Positions 50,858-61,576 are shown, counted from the first letter of the stretch. The stretch is 64,000 nucleotides of DNA from Bacteroidota bacterium (GCA_023429135.1 JAEYWD010000101.1:1-64000), one strand, 5' to 3'. Notes: generated from the sequence alone by a model not told the origin. A program made the numbers and translations.

Positions 50858-51982
50858 CTACAGCAGCGATTTAATAACCTGAATGAAATTTTCGATTTCA
50901 TCAATCGGTGGATATATTTTTGCTTCCACAAAGCGGTTTTGAAATGTGGAAAGGATCCTCATCAAACTTTTATCGTCCTGATAAATATATATTCCATCCA
51001 GATTATAAAAATTCCTGGCACTCTCAAAATTTAAAATAATGGGTATTCCTGCAAGCAACATTTCCGGAATCCTTGTTAAAGCTCCTGATGTAGCCGGCTG
51101 ATGAATAAGAATGGCATCGGTTTCTATAAGTTCTTGTTCTAATTCAGCATTGGTAAGTGAACCTGCTATTTTTATGTGCGAAGGAACATGTATGTCTTCC
51201 GATAAAGTTTGTGTACAAAAACCGGCAATAGTAAGGCTAATATCAGAATGATTATAAGATGAGAAAAATTGAATACGGTTCATCATTCCTATTCGGGTGG
51301 GTGGGTTATTTGCCGACCCCATCATTAATAGTTTTAATGGCCCCAAAACCGTAGTCCTGATTTTTCGCTTCTCTTTTATTCCCCTGTAAAATACCTCAAT
51401 TCCCTTTGTAGGAAAATACGGATAATAGTAAGCTTCGATCCCCAGTAACTTCAATAAAAGTGTTTCTTCTTTAGAGACACAAAATACTTTATCGCTGGCA
51501 GATAAATATGAGACTTCTTCGTTGAACCAATACGGAGACTTTTTCAGCGAAATGGAAGATACTTGCAAGGGAACTAAAGATTCGAGATTATGAGAAAATG
51601 CAATAATTTTTTTCTTATACTTTTTTGCAATTACTGGAACAAAAAAATTATCATTCCTGGTGCATTCCCATAAAATGATACTGGCAGCACTCCTAAGAGA
51701 AGGGAGCAATTGTTGTTCAGTACGAATATAATCCCTAATGGCCCTGAAAACACTTTTTATATTCTTAAAATTACGAAGCGGTATTATCCTGATAATATCT
51801 ATTATAACAGGTATCGCACGTTTTATTACTATATATAATGGTATGCTTGCTGTTTCCTCCTTAATATAAATATCGGTTTCTATTCCGGCTTCCTTTAAAA
51901 CTTCTGTAATTTGAGCAGTATGTCTTTCTGCTCCGTTACCGTCCTGAATAGATCTGAAATTGGTATATCGGATAATTCTCAT
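50858..51982 (-). CDS. Glycosyltransferase, GT-B fold
   Basis: 374 residues. N-terminal MRIIRYTNFRSIQDGNGAERH and AFSHNLESL (acceptor half); C-terminal LLMMGSANNPPTRIG and SGALTRIPEMLLAGIPIILNF (donor half, GT4-like). The usual catalytic motifs are divergent. It is one of five GT-B enzymes in the locus. Confidence 0.75.
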   Translation of the reverse strand: MRIIRYTNFRSIQDGNGAERHTAQITEVLKEAGIETDIYIKEETASIPLYIVIKRAIPVIIDIIRIIPLRNFKNIKSVFRAIRDYIRTEQQLLPSLRSAASIILWECTRNDNFFVPVIAKKYKKKIIAFSHNLESLVPLQVSSISLKKSPYWFNEEVSYLSASDKVFCVSKEETLLLKLLGIEAYYYPYFPTKGIEVFYRGIKEKRKIRTTVLGPLKLLMMGSANNPPTRIGMMNRIQFFSSYNHSDISLTIAGFCTQTLSEDIHVPSHIKIAGSLTNAELEQELIETDAILIHQPATSGALTRIPEMLLAGIPIILNFESARNFYNLDGIYIYQDDKSLMRILSTFQNRFVEAKIYPPIDEIENFIQVIKSLL

Positions 51983-52034
51983 AATCGATTTGAATGATTA
52001 GATAATGTGACTGAAGCTTTTGTTTTTGAATTTA

Positions 52035-52949
52035 CTAATTCTCTCTTAACTTACTATATATGTTCTTTAAAATAACTTTGGTTCCATGGATAATTCCGGT
52101 GATTTTACATATGAAATACACTCTATTCCATGAAATATAGTATTTAAAAGGAAGAGCCGATAACCTTTTGTTGAAATATGTTAAAGTGATGTTTTTTAAT
52201 TCTTTTTTAGAGGCCCTTCCCTTAAAATAATGATTAAACCACCCTGCATACAGAAACTCTGCTTTGACTTTTTCTTTTTCATACCTTGTCGAGGAGGTGA
52301 TATTACTCCCTTCCACTAATCTCCAATTTAGGAATCCACCATTTATATTTTTAATCCCCTTTCCGTAAGAAAACATAATAATGGTTGCATCATCGGAGGA
52401 CCAGGCTACCGGAAAATCAACAAATTTATATAGGTCGAAGATTTCTCGGGTAAAAATAAACTGGGTAATGCAACTATAGATACTGCCCCTTACCCGCTGA
52501 TGAAAAAATTCAAAATCAGTTTGTACCGAAGGATAGGCGTCCAACGATTTTACAATTTCACTCTTCTCATTGATGATATTTAAGTTAAACCGGTACACAT
52601 CATAAATTTCGTTCCGGGTTATCTCATCGTAAAAACACCTAACCGCATTGTCCGTAACTTCATCATCATCAGAAAAAACCCAAATATAAGGCTCATTAGC
52701 CGAAAGATTTATACATCGTTCCCATTGTTTGGTAAGACTTTTCCCTCCCAGGTTTTCTTCAAACCGGCGATATTCAATTGTGATCAGGGAATTGTACTGT
52801 TCTACAATTGACCACAAATTTTCATTGCTGGCATCGTCACCTATGTAAACTACAAAATCTTTACATGTTTGAGTAGCCAGTGAGCTAAGTGCCTGTTGCA
52901 AAAATCGGCTTTTATAGGCGGGAATAATGATTGCGAGTCTGCTATTCAA
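52035..52949 (-). CDS. Glycosyltransferase family 2
   Basis: 304 residues. GT-A motifs: LAIIIPAYKSRFLQQALSSL, YIGDDASNEN and WVFSDDDEVTD (DxD region). The C-terminus is Lys/Tyr/Phe-rich. It lies 37 bp from the preceding GT4 gene. Substrate unknown. Confidence 0.88.
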   Translation of the reverse strand: MNSRLAIIIPAYKSRFLQQALSSLATQTCKDFVVYIGDDASNENLWSIVEQYNSLITIEYRRFEENLGGKSLTKQWERCINLSANEPYIWVFSDDDEVTDNAVRCFYDEITRNEIYDVYRFNLNIINEKSEIVKSLDAYPSVQTDFEFFHQRVRGSIYSCITQFIFTREIFDLYKFVDFPVAWSSDDATIIMFSYGKGIKNINGGFLNWRLVEGSNITSSTRYEKEKVKAEFLYAGWFNHYFKGRASKKELKNITLTYFNKRLSALPFKYYISWNRVYFICKITGIIHGTKVILKNIYSKLREN

Positions 52950-52986
52950 TTTTGTGAGGTTGTTAATTTTAATTTACTGGCATGCA

Positions 52987-54198
52987 TCAGCGAACTACTG
53001 ATTCAATTTCATTACATATGTTATTGGTCAAATGTGTATTGCCCCAGTTTTGCCGAACAAATTCGCGGGCATTCTCGCCTTTATGCCTGGCCAGGTCAGC
53101 ACTTACGACAAGTTCTTTTATAATTCCGGCCATCTCCACAGGCTTATATCCGTATACCAGCGTACCATTCACCCCGTCACAAATACTTTCACGGACACCT
53201 CCTTCGGCAATAGCCGTTACATAGGTTCCGCAAGCATTGCATTCCAATGGAGCCAACCCAAAAGGTTCGAGTCTGGAAGTATATATCATTACTGATGCCC
53301 TGGAAACAATACTTACCAGTTCATTATCATCAATATGATGGAAAGGCTGGAATACCACCTTTAAGTTTAAGGCCATGCTATTTAACTCTTCTAAATAGTA
53401 ATTGTCCTGATCATTCCCAATCCATTTCAGCTCAGGCCTTACTTCTTGCGGAATTTTACTTATGACCTCAATTGCTTTGTGTACACCTTTATTTCTGGTG
53501 ATTGAACCTAACCCAACAACGTATCCTTCTTTAACAGTTTCGCCCGAATTGAATTTATCTACTTCAATTCCTAAATAACATACCGAAGCATCAACCCCAT
53601 ATGCCCTGATAATGCTTTCTCGGCTATAAAGAGAGTTGACAAGGATTTTTGTGAATTTTTTTGCAGCCGCAACTTCTTCGGACAGAAGTATTCTGTTAGC
53701 ATACGATCTAAAGATGTCTTTACGAAGCCTGTTCATCCCTCGTAATGTGAATCTAAAATCGGGCAATTGCCATATGTTTGTATATTCCGAAGCTTCGTAA
53801 AGTGATCGGTTGGGCTCGCCCAGGTACACCAGTACGGGGATTTTAGCAAATAAGCTTATGTAAGGCAAATATGTAATCCGGCAGGAGTTTGCAAAAATCA
53901 AATCAAACCCACCTTGTTGTATTTCTTCAACGCACTCCTGATAGTGGGCTTTCAATAACTTTATTGTTCCAAGAATCTTTCGTATCGAATTCTTTCGCTT
54001 ATTTATTTCTAAAAATTTATTTTTTAATGGTTTACAATGTTCTGTTACTATTTCGGAAAGAGGTAAATAATCCTGAGCAGCAAGGTCGGTTGTCCAGCTT
54101 TCTACATAATGTCCTTTTTCCTGAAGGCCTTTGATATGGTTATAAAGAGCCCGTTTACCACCTCCACTTGGCAAATTATGCCAAACAGCTATTTTCAT
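52987..54198 (-). CDS. Glycosyltransferase family 4
   Basis: 403 residues. N-terminal MKIAVWHNLPSGGGKRALYNH (GT-B glycine-rich loop), central VGLGSITRNKGVHKAIE and C-terminal RLEPFGLAPLECNACGTYVTA, which carries the E-x7-E-like signature. Full length for GT4. Good family confidence; substrate unknown. Confidence 0.88.
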   Translation of the reverse strand: MKIAVWHNLPSGGGKRALYNHIKGLQEKGHYVESWTTDLAAQDYLPLSEIVTEHCKPLKNKFLEINKRKNSIRKILGTIKLLKAHYQECVEEIQQGGFDLIFANSCRITYLPYISLFAKIPVLVYLGEPNRSLYEASEYTNIWQLPDFRFTLRGMNRLRKDIFRSYANRILLSEEVAAAKKFTKILVNSLYSRESIIRAYGVDASVCYLGIEVDKFNSGETVKEGYVVGLGSITRNKGVHKAIEVISKIPQEVRPELKWIGNDQDNYYLEELNSMALNLKVVFQPFHHIDDNELVSIVSRASVMIYTSRLEPFGLAPLECNACGTYVTAIAEGGVRESICDGVNGTLVYGYKPVEMAGIIKELVVSADLARHKGENAREFVRQNWGNTHLTNNICNEIESVVR

Positions 54199-54231
54199 AT
54201 GCTCATTTTTATTAGTTAGGCGAATGCTTTT

Positions 54232-55014
54232 CTAATGTTTTATAGTTTTCAGTTTTCGAAAATGCTCAATAAAGAACATGACTAACTTTATGTACTTTTT
54301 ATTTCTGAACTTCTCAAAGTTTTCGTAATCGGTCAAAAAAAGAGGAAAATATTTTTGTAAGGCTTTTCTGCGTTCATCTGCCTGAAATTTAATAAATCCC
54401 GGATTGTTGCTTAAACCGGTTTTGTCGTATACAGCAATAAAATTGTCGATCCGCTTAAAAGAGCAATTGTGCCTGCACGCAGCAAGAACAATAAAAAGCC
54501 AGTCGGACACTATTTTGTAACTCTCATCATATAGCCCGATATTGTTGAATAGTTCTCGTTTTATAAAAGTACATTGATGTGGAACATGGTACTTCATTAA
54601 GGCCGAAAAAGAAAAGTATTTAACATCCAAACAACCATCCTCGACAAATTTATCCCCCTCCTGAACTAATTGATGCCCGTATACAACATCTTCATTAAAT
54701 TCCTGTTTGAAACATTCGCTTAGTACAGTGTTCCCATAAAGCCAGTCGCCGCTGTTTAAGAAAAGACAATATTTCCCGGAAGCCATTTTAATACCTTTGT
54801 TCATGGCATTATAAATACCATCATCTTCTTCACTTTTCCAGAAATTGATTTTCCCGGAATATTTTCTGATAACATCAATACTGCCATCGTTGGAACCACC
54901 ATCCACTACAATGTATTCAAAGTTCTCAAAGTCCTGGCAGGTTACACTTTGAATTGTTTTCTCCAAACCGATAACATTGTTTAGGTTAATGGTAATAATG
55001 GACAATAAGGTCAT
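54232..55014 (-). CDS. Glycosyltransferase family 2 (WcaA-like)
   Basis: 260 residues. Motifs: LSIITINLNNVIGLEKTIQSV, VVDGGSNDGSIDVI, EEDDGIYNAMNKGI and LFLNSGDWL, the hallmark set of small GT2 enzymes of the WcaA/colanic-acid type. Its closest known relatives use hexoses on surface glycans. Confidence 0.88.
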   Translation of the reverse strand: MTLLSIITINLNNVIGLEKTIQSVTCQDFENFEYIVVDGGSNDGSIDVIRKYSGKINFWKSEEDDGIYNAMNKGIKMASGKYCLFLNSGDWLYGNTVLSECFKQEFNEDVVYGHQLVQEGDKFVEDGCLDVKYFSFSALMKYHVPHQCTFIKRELFNNIGLYDESYKIVSDWLFIVLAACRHNCSFKRIDNFIAVYDKTGLSNNPGFIKFQADERRKALQKYFPLFLTDYENFEKFRNKKYIKLVMFFIEHFRKLKTIKH

Positions 55015-55036
55015 ATAGCCGGTAAGATATAGTTTA

Positions 55037-56185
55037 TTAAATCAAATTTCTATACACCATAGTTGTTTCAAGGGCAGCTTTTTCCCAAGAAAAACAATCC
55101 AATCGTAATAATCCCTTCTCAATTAATTGCTTCCTTAACGATTCGTTACTCGAAATATTTAGCACTGCATTTCTGATTTCGCTTCTTGATTTTGGATTGA
55201 AATAAACCGCTGCATCGGTTGCAATTTCGGGAAAGCAACTAGTGTTTGAAAGCAATACCGGGCACTTATTTGAAAAAGCTTCTACTATAGGAATTCCAAA
55301 GCCCTCATAAAGAGAAGGAAATACCAAGGCAATGGCATTCTGATATAGAAAAGATAATTCCGCGTCATTCACAAAACAATGAAAAACCCGATCAGAAATA
55401 TTAAGATAGTTAAAAAGTTTAATTTCATCAGGATCGAAGGGAGCTCCGGTACAAACAAGATTCAGATCGGAACTAACCAGGATATCGGAAACAGAATGCA
55501 AAAAAAACAGGAAATTCTTATAAAGATCTCTGGATCCAACAAACAACAGATATCTGCCGGGTACTTTTATATTAATTAAACTTTGGTTTGGAACAGAACA
55601 AGCACCATGATAAATTACCGAAATCTTATCTGAGTTTATCCCCCAGATCTCCATAATATCTTTCTTGGTATTTTCAGATACAGCTATAATATGATGCGCT
55701 TTAAAGGCCAATTCCTTTTTAGTAAATGTATCTTTATAGGCAATTGGAAAAAATTCGGGAAGCTTTTCCAGAATCATATCGTGAATGGTCAATACAAAGG
55801 GTTTTGTGCCGATATAGTCCAGAAAATAGTTATCGTAATAAGTTGGATGAAAAATATCAAAATCCTGACTTTTAAGAAGTTCAACAGAATATTGTTTATT
55901 TCTTTCAAAGCTATTAAAATACCGCGATGGAAAAGTTTTATTTAAAAGTTTCAAGGTAGTCCCCCTGCCAGGAAATTTTTTACCGTTAAATAGCTTCTGG
56001 CGTTGATCAATCAATGGCAATACTGGAGTTAACACCTTCTCAGTTAAATACCTGTTATTGGAATATTTTATCCCAATTTGGCAATGGACATCGGCTGATA
56101 AATTGTTAATTACTTCAGCAAAATACCGGGTTATTCCACCAAAGTTTTGTATTTCAAAATACTGGTGATCAAATAAAACTTTCAT
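55037..56185 (-). CDS. Glycosyltransferase family 4 (mannosyltransferase-like)
   Basis: 382 residues. N-terminal MKVLFDHQYFEIQNFGGITRY and ILTIHDMI (GT-B acceptor half); C-terminal YLLFVGSRDLYKNF and FPSLYEGFGIPIVEAFSNKCPV with the E-x7-E donor motif. It closely resembles the WbdA/WbaZ-type GT4 family. The gene's start overlaps the preceding GT2 gene by 17 bases. Confidence 0.88.
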   Translation of the reverse strand: MKVLFDHQYFEIQNFGGITRYFAEVINNLSADVHCQIGIKYSNNRYLTEKVLTPVLPLIDQRQKLFNGKKFPGRGTTLKLLNKTFPSRYFNSFERNKQYSVELLKSQDFDIFHPTYYDNYFLDYIGTKPFVLTIHDMILEKLPEFFPIAYKDTFTKKELAFKAHHIIAVSENTKKDIMEIWGINSDKISVIYHGACSVPNQSLINIKVPGRYLLFVGSRDLYKNFLFFLHSVSDILVSSDLNLVCTGAPFDPDEIKLFNYLNISDRVFHCFVNDAELSFLYQNAIALVFPSLYEGFGIPIVEAFSNKCPVLLSNTSCFPEIATDAAVYFNPKSRSEIRNAVLNISSNESLRKQLIEKGLLRLDCFSWEKAALETTMVYRNLI

Positions 56186-57107
56186 TAATTAATTTTTTTA
56201 GGCCTTTACGAAGAACCGATCTCAACATTCCAGTTTTTTTTGGTGATAACCATAGATTCGGGTTAAATCCAAGCTCACGGATATCTTTTTCAGTTTCGCT
56301 ATTATAGTAACCCTTGTCGTCAAACTGATTATAGTAACGCATATAAAATTTGCAGCACGCCAGCCGAGCTCTTCTCGATTTAGAAAAGGAAAGGATAATA
56401 TCTCTCATAACCCTGGTAGAAGTAATTTGCGACACCGCTGCTGCGGCATCTCTTCGCTGGCTCAAGCCTTCTTCCGGTATCCGGTAATAAACAATTGCAT
56501 TTGAGCAATACAGAACTTTGCTACACTGCGACACTATTCTGAAAAAAAACTCACCATCATCATTTAATGAGATTTTCTCGTTCCACCCCCCTGATTGCGC
56601 AATAAGACTTCTCGGCGTCAGCCACATACTGGTTTGAGTGCCAAAAGAATAATCAAAAATATCGATTAATAGCTCAAATCCAGGAGCATAACTGGTAGAA
56701 ATTAAACGACAATTCGGGAAATATAACCCCGAAATTATATTGCCTGTGAAATACAAAAAGTTACAAACAACAATGCTTTTCTCATTTTCTTGCTCCAAAT
56801 GCAGCTTCATTTGGTTCTCGATCTTATTGGGCGAAAGAAGGTCATCAGCATCAAGATACTGAATCATATCGCCCGTACTTTGAGCAAAGGCAAAATTTCT
56901 CGCAGCGCTTGCCCCTTTGTTTGTTTGCCTGAAAACCCTGACAATATCCGATTCAAAAGATTTAGCAATATCGAAAGTGTTATCTTTCGACCCATCGTCA
57001 ACAACTATTATTTCTTTATTTGTCCAGGTCTGTCCAATGGCACATTGAATGGTTTCAGCTATATATCTTTCAGCATTGTAAGCTGGAATTAAAATGGAAA
57101 CTTTCAT
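56169..57107 (-). CDS. Glycosyltransferase family 2
   Basis: 312 residues. GT-A motifs: VSILIPAYNAERYIAETIQ, IVVDDGSKDNTFDIA and YLDADDLLSPNKI. The 158-bp gap upstream holds no clear promoter box. The SVLRKGLKKLIN tail overlaps the next gene. Substrate unknown. Confidence 0.88.
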   Translation of the reverse strand: MKVSILIPAYNAERYIAETIQCAIGQTWTNKEIIVVDDGSKDNTFDIAKSFESDIVRVFRQTNKGASAARNFAFAQSTGDMIQYLDADDLLSPNKIENQMKLHLEQENEKSIVVCNFLYFTGNIISGLYFPNCRLISTSYAPGFELLIDIFDYSFGTQTSMWLTPRSLIAQSGGWNEKISLNDDGEFFFRIVSQCSKVLYCSNAIVYYRIPEEGLSQRRDAAAAVSQITSTRVMRDIILSFSKSRRARLACCKFYMRYYNQFDDKGYYNSETEKDIRELGFNPNLWLSPKKTGMLRSVLRKGLKKLINESFI

Positions 57108-57265
57108 ATGCTATATTCTGTTATGGAAATAGAGCACACTGTTAATTGTAGAGCACCCTTTTATAACCTCTGTTTAAGTCTGTTAATATCACCTATAATT
57201 AGGAGGTATATCCTTCAATTTCGTTTTAAAATTGCCTTACAAGACCTGCATTTAACCTTCAGCTT

Positions 57266-58252
57266 CTAATTTTTGATAAATTTTACAATTAACTTGCCAC
57301 ATAATAAGTAAGCTTTATATAGCAAATTCCGTGGATATGATTTTTTTAGATATCGCAAACAAATTAATTGTTGAGACAAGACAATGTTTGATTTAAATAA
57401 GCAATAAAGGTTATAATATTCAGCTCTTGCGGTTTCAAGTCCTTTGGTGTTATAAACGGTAATGGCTCTATAATATAATTCAAAAGATTTTACCCACATC
57501 CAGGCTTTAAATGCACCATTCTGGTGGTTTACCAACCGAATAAGTGAATCGGCAATAAAAATATTATCATTGATCTTCTTAAGACTAACGGACGAATTCA
57601 TGATTGACTGGTCGCGCTGCAAGTAATAATAAAACGGAAAGCTGATACAATTAACTCTTTGAGCATTCATTAAAACCAGTGGAGTCCATAATTCATCTTC
57701 GTTAATTAACTTATCGGTAAAACGAAGTCCTTTTTCAAGTAAAAAAGTTCTTTTATAAATCTGGTTGCATGCCATAGGTGCATAACAGCCATGTTTTTTC
57801 AAAGCAACAAAATACTCTTTACCGGATTTTATTCCAACGGTTTCGAATAATTCAGGTCTTTTATATATCAGATGTACTTCGTTTTTAGAATAATAAAATA
57901 ATGTATCGGCAATTAAAAGATCAAGGTTTTCTTCATTGGCTTTATTATATAGAACTTCAAGAGCTTCGTTTTCTAGCCAATCATCGCCGTCTAAGAAAAG
58001 TATATACTCGCCCGTAGCCAGGTCCAAACCCTTGTTTCGGGCGGAAGACAAACCACCATTACTCTTATTTTCTATTTTAATCTGAGAGTTTTGACTATAT
58101 TTCTTTAATATTTCCTCTGTATCATCAGTAGAGCCATCATTTATAATTATAATCTCGAAATTTTGTAACGATTGCGACAAAACCGAATTAACAGCTACCT
58201 GTATATAATGGCTTATATTATAGCAAGGTATAATAACGGAAACAAAAGGCAT
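57266..58252 (-). CDS. Glycosyltransferase family 2
   Basis: 328 residues. Motifs: VSVIIPCYNISHYIQVAVNS, IIINDGSTDDTEEIL and LFLDGDDWLEN. A long helical C-terminal part follows the catalytic domain (about 215-328), as in CpsI/EpsJ-like GT2. It is four bases from the preceding GT2. Confidence 0.88.
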   Translation of the reverse strand: MPFVSVIIPCYNISHYIQVAVNSVLSQSLQNFEIIIINDGSTDDTEEILKKYSQNSQIKIENKSNGGLSSARNKGLDLATGEYILFLDGDDWLENEALEVLYNKANEENLDLLIADTLFYYSKNEVHLIYKRPELFETVGIKSGKEYFVALKKHGCYAPMACNQIYKRTFLLEKGLRFTDKLINEDELWTPLVLMNAQRVNCISFPFYYYLQRDQSIMNSSVSLKKINDNIFIADSLIRLVNHQNGAFKAWMWVKSFELYYRAITVYNTKGLETARAEYYNLYCLFKSNIVLSQQLICLRYLKKSYPRNLLYKAYLLCGKLIVKFIKN

Positions 58253-58256
58253 TTTA

Positions 58257-59240
58257 CTAACCTCTTAGTTTTATAAAAAATAATCTTATTTTAAAAGCAA
58301 GTAATAACGAAATGCTCTTCTTATATTCGGGATGGTTCCTAAAGCTTTTATCAATTTTATTAACTTTAATTAAGCTGAGAAGATAGCTTAATTTCAGTAA
58401 GTTTTTTTGAGGAAGTTTTTCGTAATCGGAAAGAAATGAATAAACGTAGGTAGACATTAAAATCGATAGTGTTTTTTTATACTTTTTCAAACTTCCATGA
58501 TCAATCAACAACCTTTGAATTTCATGAAAAAAGTTTACCTGTCTGTCAACACGTGCAAAAGTCTCTTCTGAATTAGTTACTTCATACTTATTCCAATGAT
58601 AAAAGCCTTTATTAAGAAATTCAATTTTATCTGTGATTAAGAAAAACTTCAGGTTAAATAGTGAATCTTCCTCGCAATATATTCTCCTATCGGGAAAATA
58701 TATTTGGTTTTCACTGATAATTTCCCTTTTGTATATAGAAGCCCACACACTTTTAGCTAGAAAATTAGAATTTGTGGATGCCCACATAGGTAAAATCAAG
58801 GATTTTATGATACCTCCCTGCCTGGGATCATCATATCGATGATATTCCTGAATTCCAGGACGTTCAATATAAGAATTGCTGAAAACACATTCGGCATTTT
58901 TTGCTTTAGCAAGATTGAACAATTCTTCATACATATAAGGCTCACACCAATCGTCATGATCAGAAAAACCGATATATTCCCCATGAGCCATACGCAAGCC
59001 AACATTGCGCGACTCGGAAATGTTAAGATTTGTTGTATTAAAAACTGCTTTTATCCTGCTATCTTTTTCAAGGAACCTTTTAACAACTAATTCACTACCA
59101 TCGGTGGGGCAATCGACAACACATATTATTTCAATATTTGCAAGTGTCTGGCTTATGAGCCCATATAAGCACTTTTCCAGATATTTACCTGCGTTATATA
59201 TAGGTACAATTATTGAAACAGATGGTTGAGAACTGTTCAT
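58257..59240 (-). CDS. Glycosyltransferase family 2
   Basis: 327 residues. Motifs: VSIIVPIYNAGKYLEKCL, VVDCPTDGSE (DxS-D site with an unusual C-P) and FSDHDDWCEP. The C-terminal 120 residues are helical and basic. It is paired with the downstream GT2 (4-bp gap), so they may add successive sugars. Confidence 0.85.
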   Translation of the reverse strand: MNSSQPSVSIIVPIYNAGKYLEKCLYGLISQTLANIEIICVVDCPTDGSELVVKRFLEKDSRIKAVFNTTNLNISESRNVGLRMAHGEYIGFSDHDDWCEPYMYEELFNLAKAKNAECVFSNSYIERPGIQEYHRYDDPRQGGIIKSLILPMWASTNSNFLAKSVWASIYKREIISENQIYFPDRRIYCEEDSLFNLKFFLITDKIEFLNKGFYHWNKYEVTNSEETFARVDRQVNFFHEIQRLLIDHGSLKKYKKTLSILMSTYVYSFLSDYEKLPQKNLLKLSYLLSLIKVNKIDKSFRNHPEYKKSISLLLAFKIRLFFIKLRG

Positions 59241-59296
59241 TGAGTATAGACTTTGATTTAAATGGGCAAAATATTCTTAAATAATCAAGTAACTGT

Positions 59297-60595
59297 TCAA
59301 TTTGAAATCCGGACTATTTTGTCCCACTTTAACATGGGTCTTATAACACCGGGAATATGACCTGTATATGTTTCGCCTCTTACGGTATCTGGACTGTTTC
59401 TGTCAAGTACGTTAAAAGCAACTGGGTTATAATCGTGAAAATGAATGACAAAAGGATTATAAGACATAGCTGCTACTCCACAAATCATTAATCCTTCGGT
59501 TAACATATTTTCGGGCAGCCAAATAACTGACCTGTAGGTTCCCTTATTATATACTTGTTCTTTATTACAATTGTCATGCGAGCTAAGTATGTGAATTTCT
59601 TTATTATTATATAAATTGAAGCTACATACTAGTTTTGAATTATCGTTAAGTACATTAAATTCAAACTCAACACCAACTCTCTGGTCGATAGGTGTATTTT
59701 GAATGGAGCTATAATGTTCATCAATAACCCTTACAGATCTCAATCTCACAACCTCATCGCCGGGAGCATCTTTTGCATCATACACTTTGTAGCTGCTGGT
59801 TTTTGATACTTCAGTAATGTAGTAATCAACAATTTCTTCAGTTTTGCCGGTCATGGCAATTCTGCCTTTTTCCAGCAAAATACAGGAACTACATAGTCTG
59901 AGAATGGATTCCATATTATGACTTACGAAGAGAACAGTTCTTCCTTCACCTGTACTTACTTCCTTAATTTTTCCTATGGCTTTTTTCTGGAATTCAACAT
60001 CGCCCACAGCCAGTACTTCATCAACCACCAGAATTTCAGGATCCAGAAAGGCAGCAATAGCAAACCCTAAACGCACACTCATTCCACTTGAGTAACGTTT
60101 AACGGGAGTGTCAATGTACCTCTCGCAACCAGAGAACTCAATTATTTCCTCAAGTTTCCGGTTAATTTCATTCTTTCTCATTCCAAGAATTGCTCCGTTT
60201 AAGAAGATATTCTCTTTCCCGGTTAGTTCGGGGTTAAATCCTGTTCCAACTTCCAGCAATGAGCCAATACGGCCACGGTATGTAATTGATCCGGTTGTAG
60301 GGGCTGTAACTTTACTGAGGATTTTCAGCAGGGTACTTTTTCCCGCACCATTTTTACCTATAATGCCTAGAACTTCACCCTGAGGAACCTCAAAATTAAT
60401 ATCCTTTAAAGCCCATACATATTCACTGCTTCCTTTTACAGCCCTGTCATTAATCTCACCAATTTTAAGGTAAGGATCCTCTTTCCCCCTCATATAATGC
60501 CACCAGCGGTTAATATCGTGGAGTAGAGTTCCTGTGCCAACCAGGCCCAGGCGATATTGTTTGGAAAGATTTTCTACTTTTATTGCAGGAACCAT
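59297..60595 (-). CDS. wzt: ABC transporter ATPase of the polysaccharide exporter, Wzt-like with carbohydrate-binding tail
   Basis: 432 residues. Walker A GKNGAGKST begins at residue 80, the signature is YSSGMSVRLG, and Walker B is ILVVDEVLAVGD with the switch histidine in FVSHNME. After residue 265 a C-terminal beta-sandwich of the Wzt_C type follows (LRSVRVIDEHYSSIQ, FNLYNN), which recognises the glycan's end group in ABC-dependent O-antigen export. The N-terminal NLSKQYRLGLVG is typical. It pairs with the permease 36 bp upstream. Confidence 0.92.
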   Translation of the reverse strand: MVPAIKVENLSKQYRLGLVGTGTLLHDINRWWHYMRGKEDPYLKIGEINDRAVKGSSEYVWALKDINFEVPQGEVLGIIGKNGAGKSTLLKILSKVTAPTTGSITYRGRIGSLLEVGTGFNPELTGKENIFLNGAILGMRKNEINRKLEEIIEFSGCERYIDTPVKRYSSGMSVRLGFAIAAFLDPEILVVDEVLAVGDVEFQKKAIGKIKEVSTGEGRTVLFVSHNMESILRLCSSCILLEKGRIAMTGKTEEIVDYYITEVSKTSSYKVYDAKDAPGDEVVRLRSVRVIDEHYSSIQNTPIDQRVGVEFEFNVLNDNSKLVCSFNLYNNKEIHILSSHDNCNKEQVYNKGTYRSVIWLPENMLTEGLMICGVAAMSYNPFVIHFHDYNPVAFNVLDRNSPDTVRGETYTGHIPGVIRPMLKWDKIVRISN

Positions 60596-60631
60596 TTTAC
60601 AATAAATTATAATAATTAGTTTATGTTCATA

Positions 60632-61483
60632 TTAAACCGTGTCCATAAAGGACTTTTCGGTGTGATTAAAGATGATTAATCCTATAAGGAATATAATGAT
60701 TGAAAAAATACAACTATACATTAATCCTTTTGCATCAAGTGTTCCAATACTTGTAAAGCTGTATTTAAAACCTTCAACAATAGGACTGACCGGATTTGCC
60801 AGAATAATTTTCTGGTATTTAGCTGGAATTTGTGAAATTGAGTAAATAATAGGTGTGGCGTACATCCATAGCTGAACCCCGAATGAAACCAAAAAAGTAA
60901 AATCGCGGTATTTGGTAGTGAAAGCCGAAATGCAAAGTGCAAATCCTAAGGCCAGCAAAGATAAAATAAGGAGAAAAACGGGCAACAGAAACAAAGTATA
61001 ATTAGGTGCTAATGAATCTGTGGTAAAAAGGTAATAAAAATATACGCCCAGAAACAATATCATTTGAATACCAAATTTTACCAGATTGGAGGCAACAACG
61101 GAAAGAGGTGTTATAATTCTTGGAAAATATACTTTCCCAAATATATATGAATTATTGGAAAAAGTGTTCGAATTTAAACGAAGGCAATCGGCAAAAAAAG
61201 TCCAGATAGTTATTCCAGCCAAATAAAATACAATTGGTGGTATTCCGCCAGTCGGTATCCCAGCAATGTTTCCAAAAACCAGTACAAACATTATGGTTGT
61301 AAGCAATGGTTGAATAACGAACCATAAAGGTCCTAAAATTGTTTGTTTATAGGTAACTGTAATATCCCGTTTAAAAAAAATAATTAATAAGTCGCGGTAA
61401 TGCCATATTTCTTTAAGCTTAAGATCCAACAAACTCCTTTTGGGAGTGATTACCGACGTTTCCAAATTTACCATATGTGACAA
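60632..61483 (-). CDS. wzm: ABC transporter permease of the polysaccharide exporter, Wzm-like
   Basis: 283 residues, about six membrane helices (ABC2_membrane). N-terminal LKEIWHYRDLLIIFFKRDITVTYKQTILGPLWFVIQP is the classic opening of Wzm/TagG/RfbA-type permeases. Together with the Wzt-like ATPase it would carry the lipid-linked glycan across the inner membrane. It is 187 bp from the kinase gene upstream. Confidence 0.92.
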   Translation of the reverse strand: MSHMVNLETSVITPKRSLLDLKLKEIWHYRDLLIIFFKRDITVTYKQTILGPLWFVIQPLLTTIMFVLVFGNIAGIPTGGIPPIVFYLAGITIWTFFADCLRLNSNTFSNNSYIFGKVYFPRIITPLSVVASNLVKFGIQMILFLGVYFYYLFTTDSLAPNYTLFLLPVFLLILSLLALGFALCISAFTTKYRDFTFLVSFGVQLWMYATPIIYSISQIPAKYQKIILANPVSPIVEGFKYSFTSIGTLDAKGLMYSCIFSIIIFLIGLIIFNHTEKSFMDTV

Positions 61484-61576
61484 ATTATTGAGAACATAAA
61501 ATATTAATACAATTTTAAAAGCTTCGCTACTGTCAGTTACATAAGCAACTAAGCAAAATACCGACCTACTATGCCC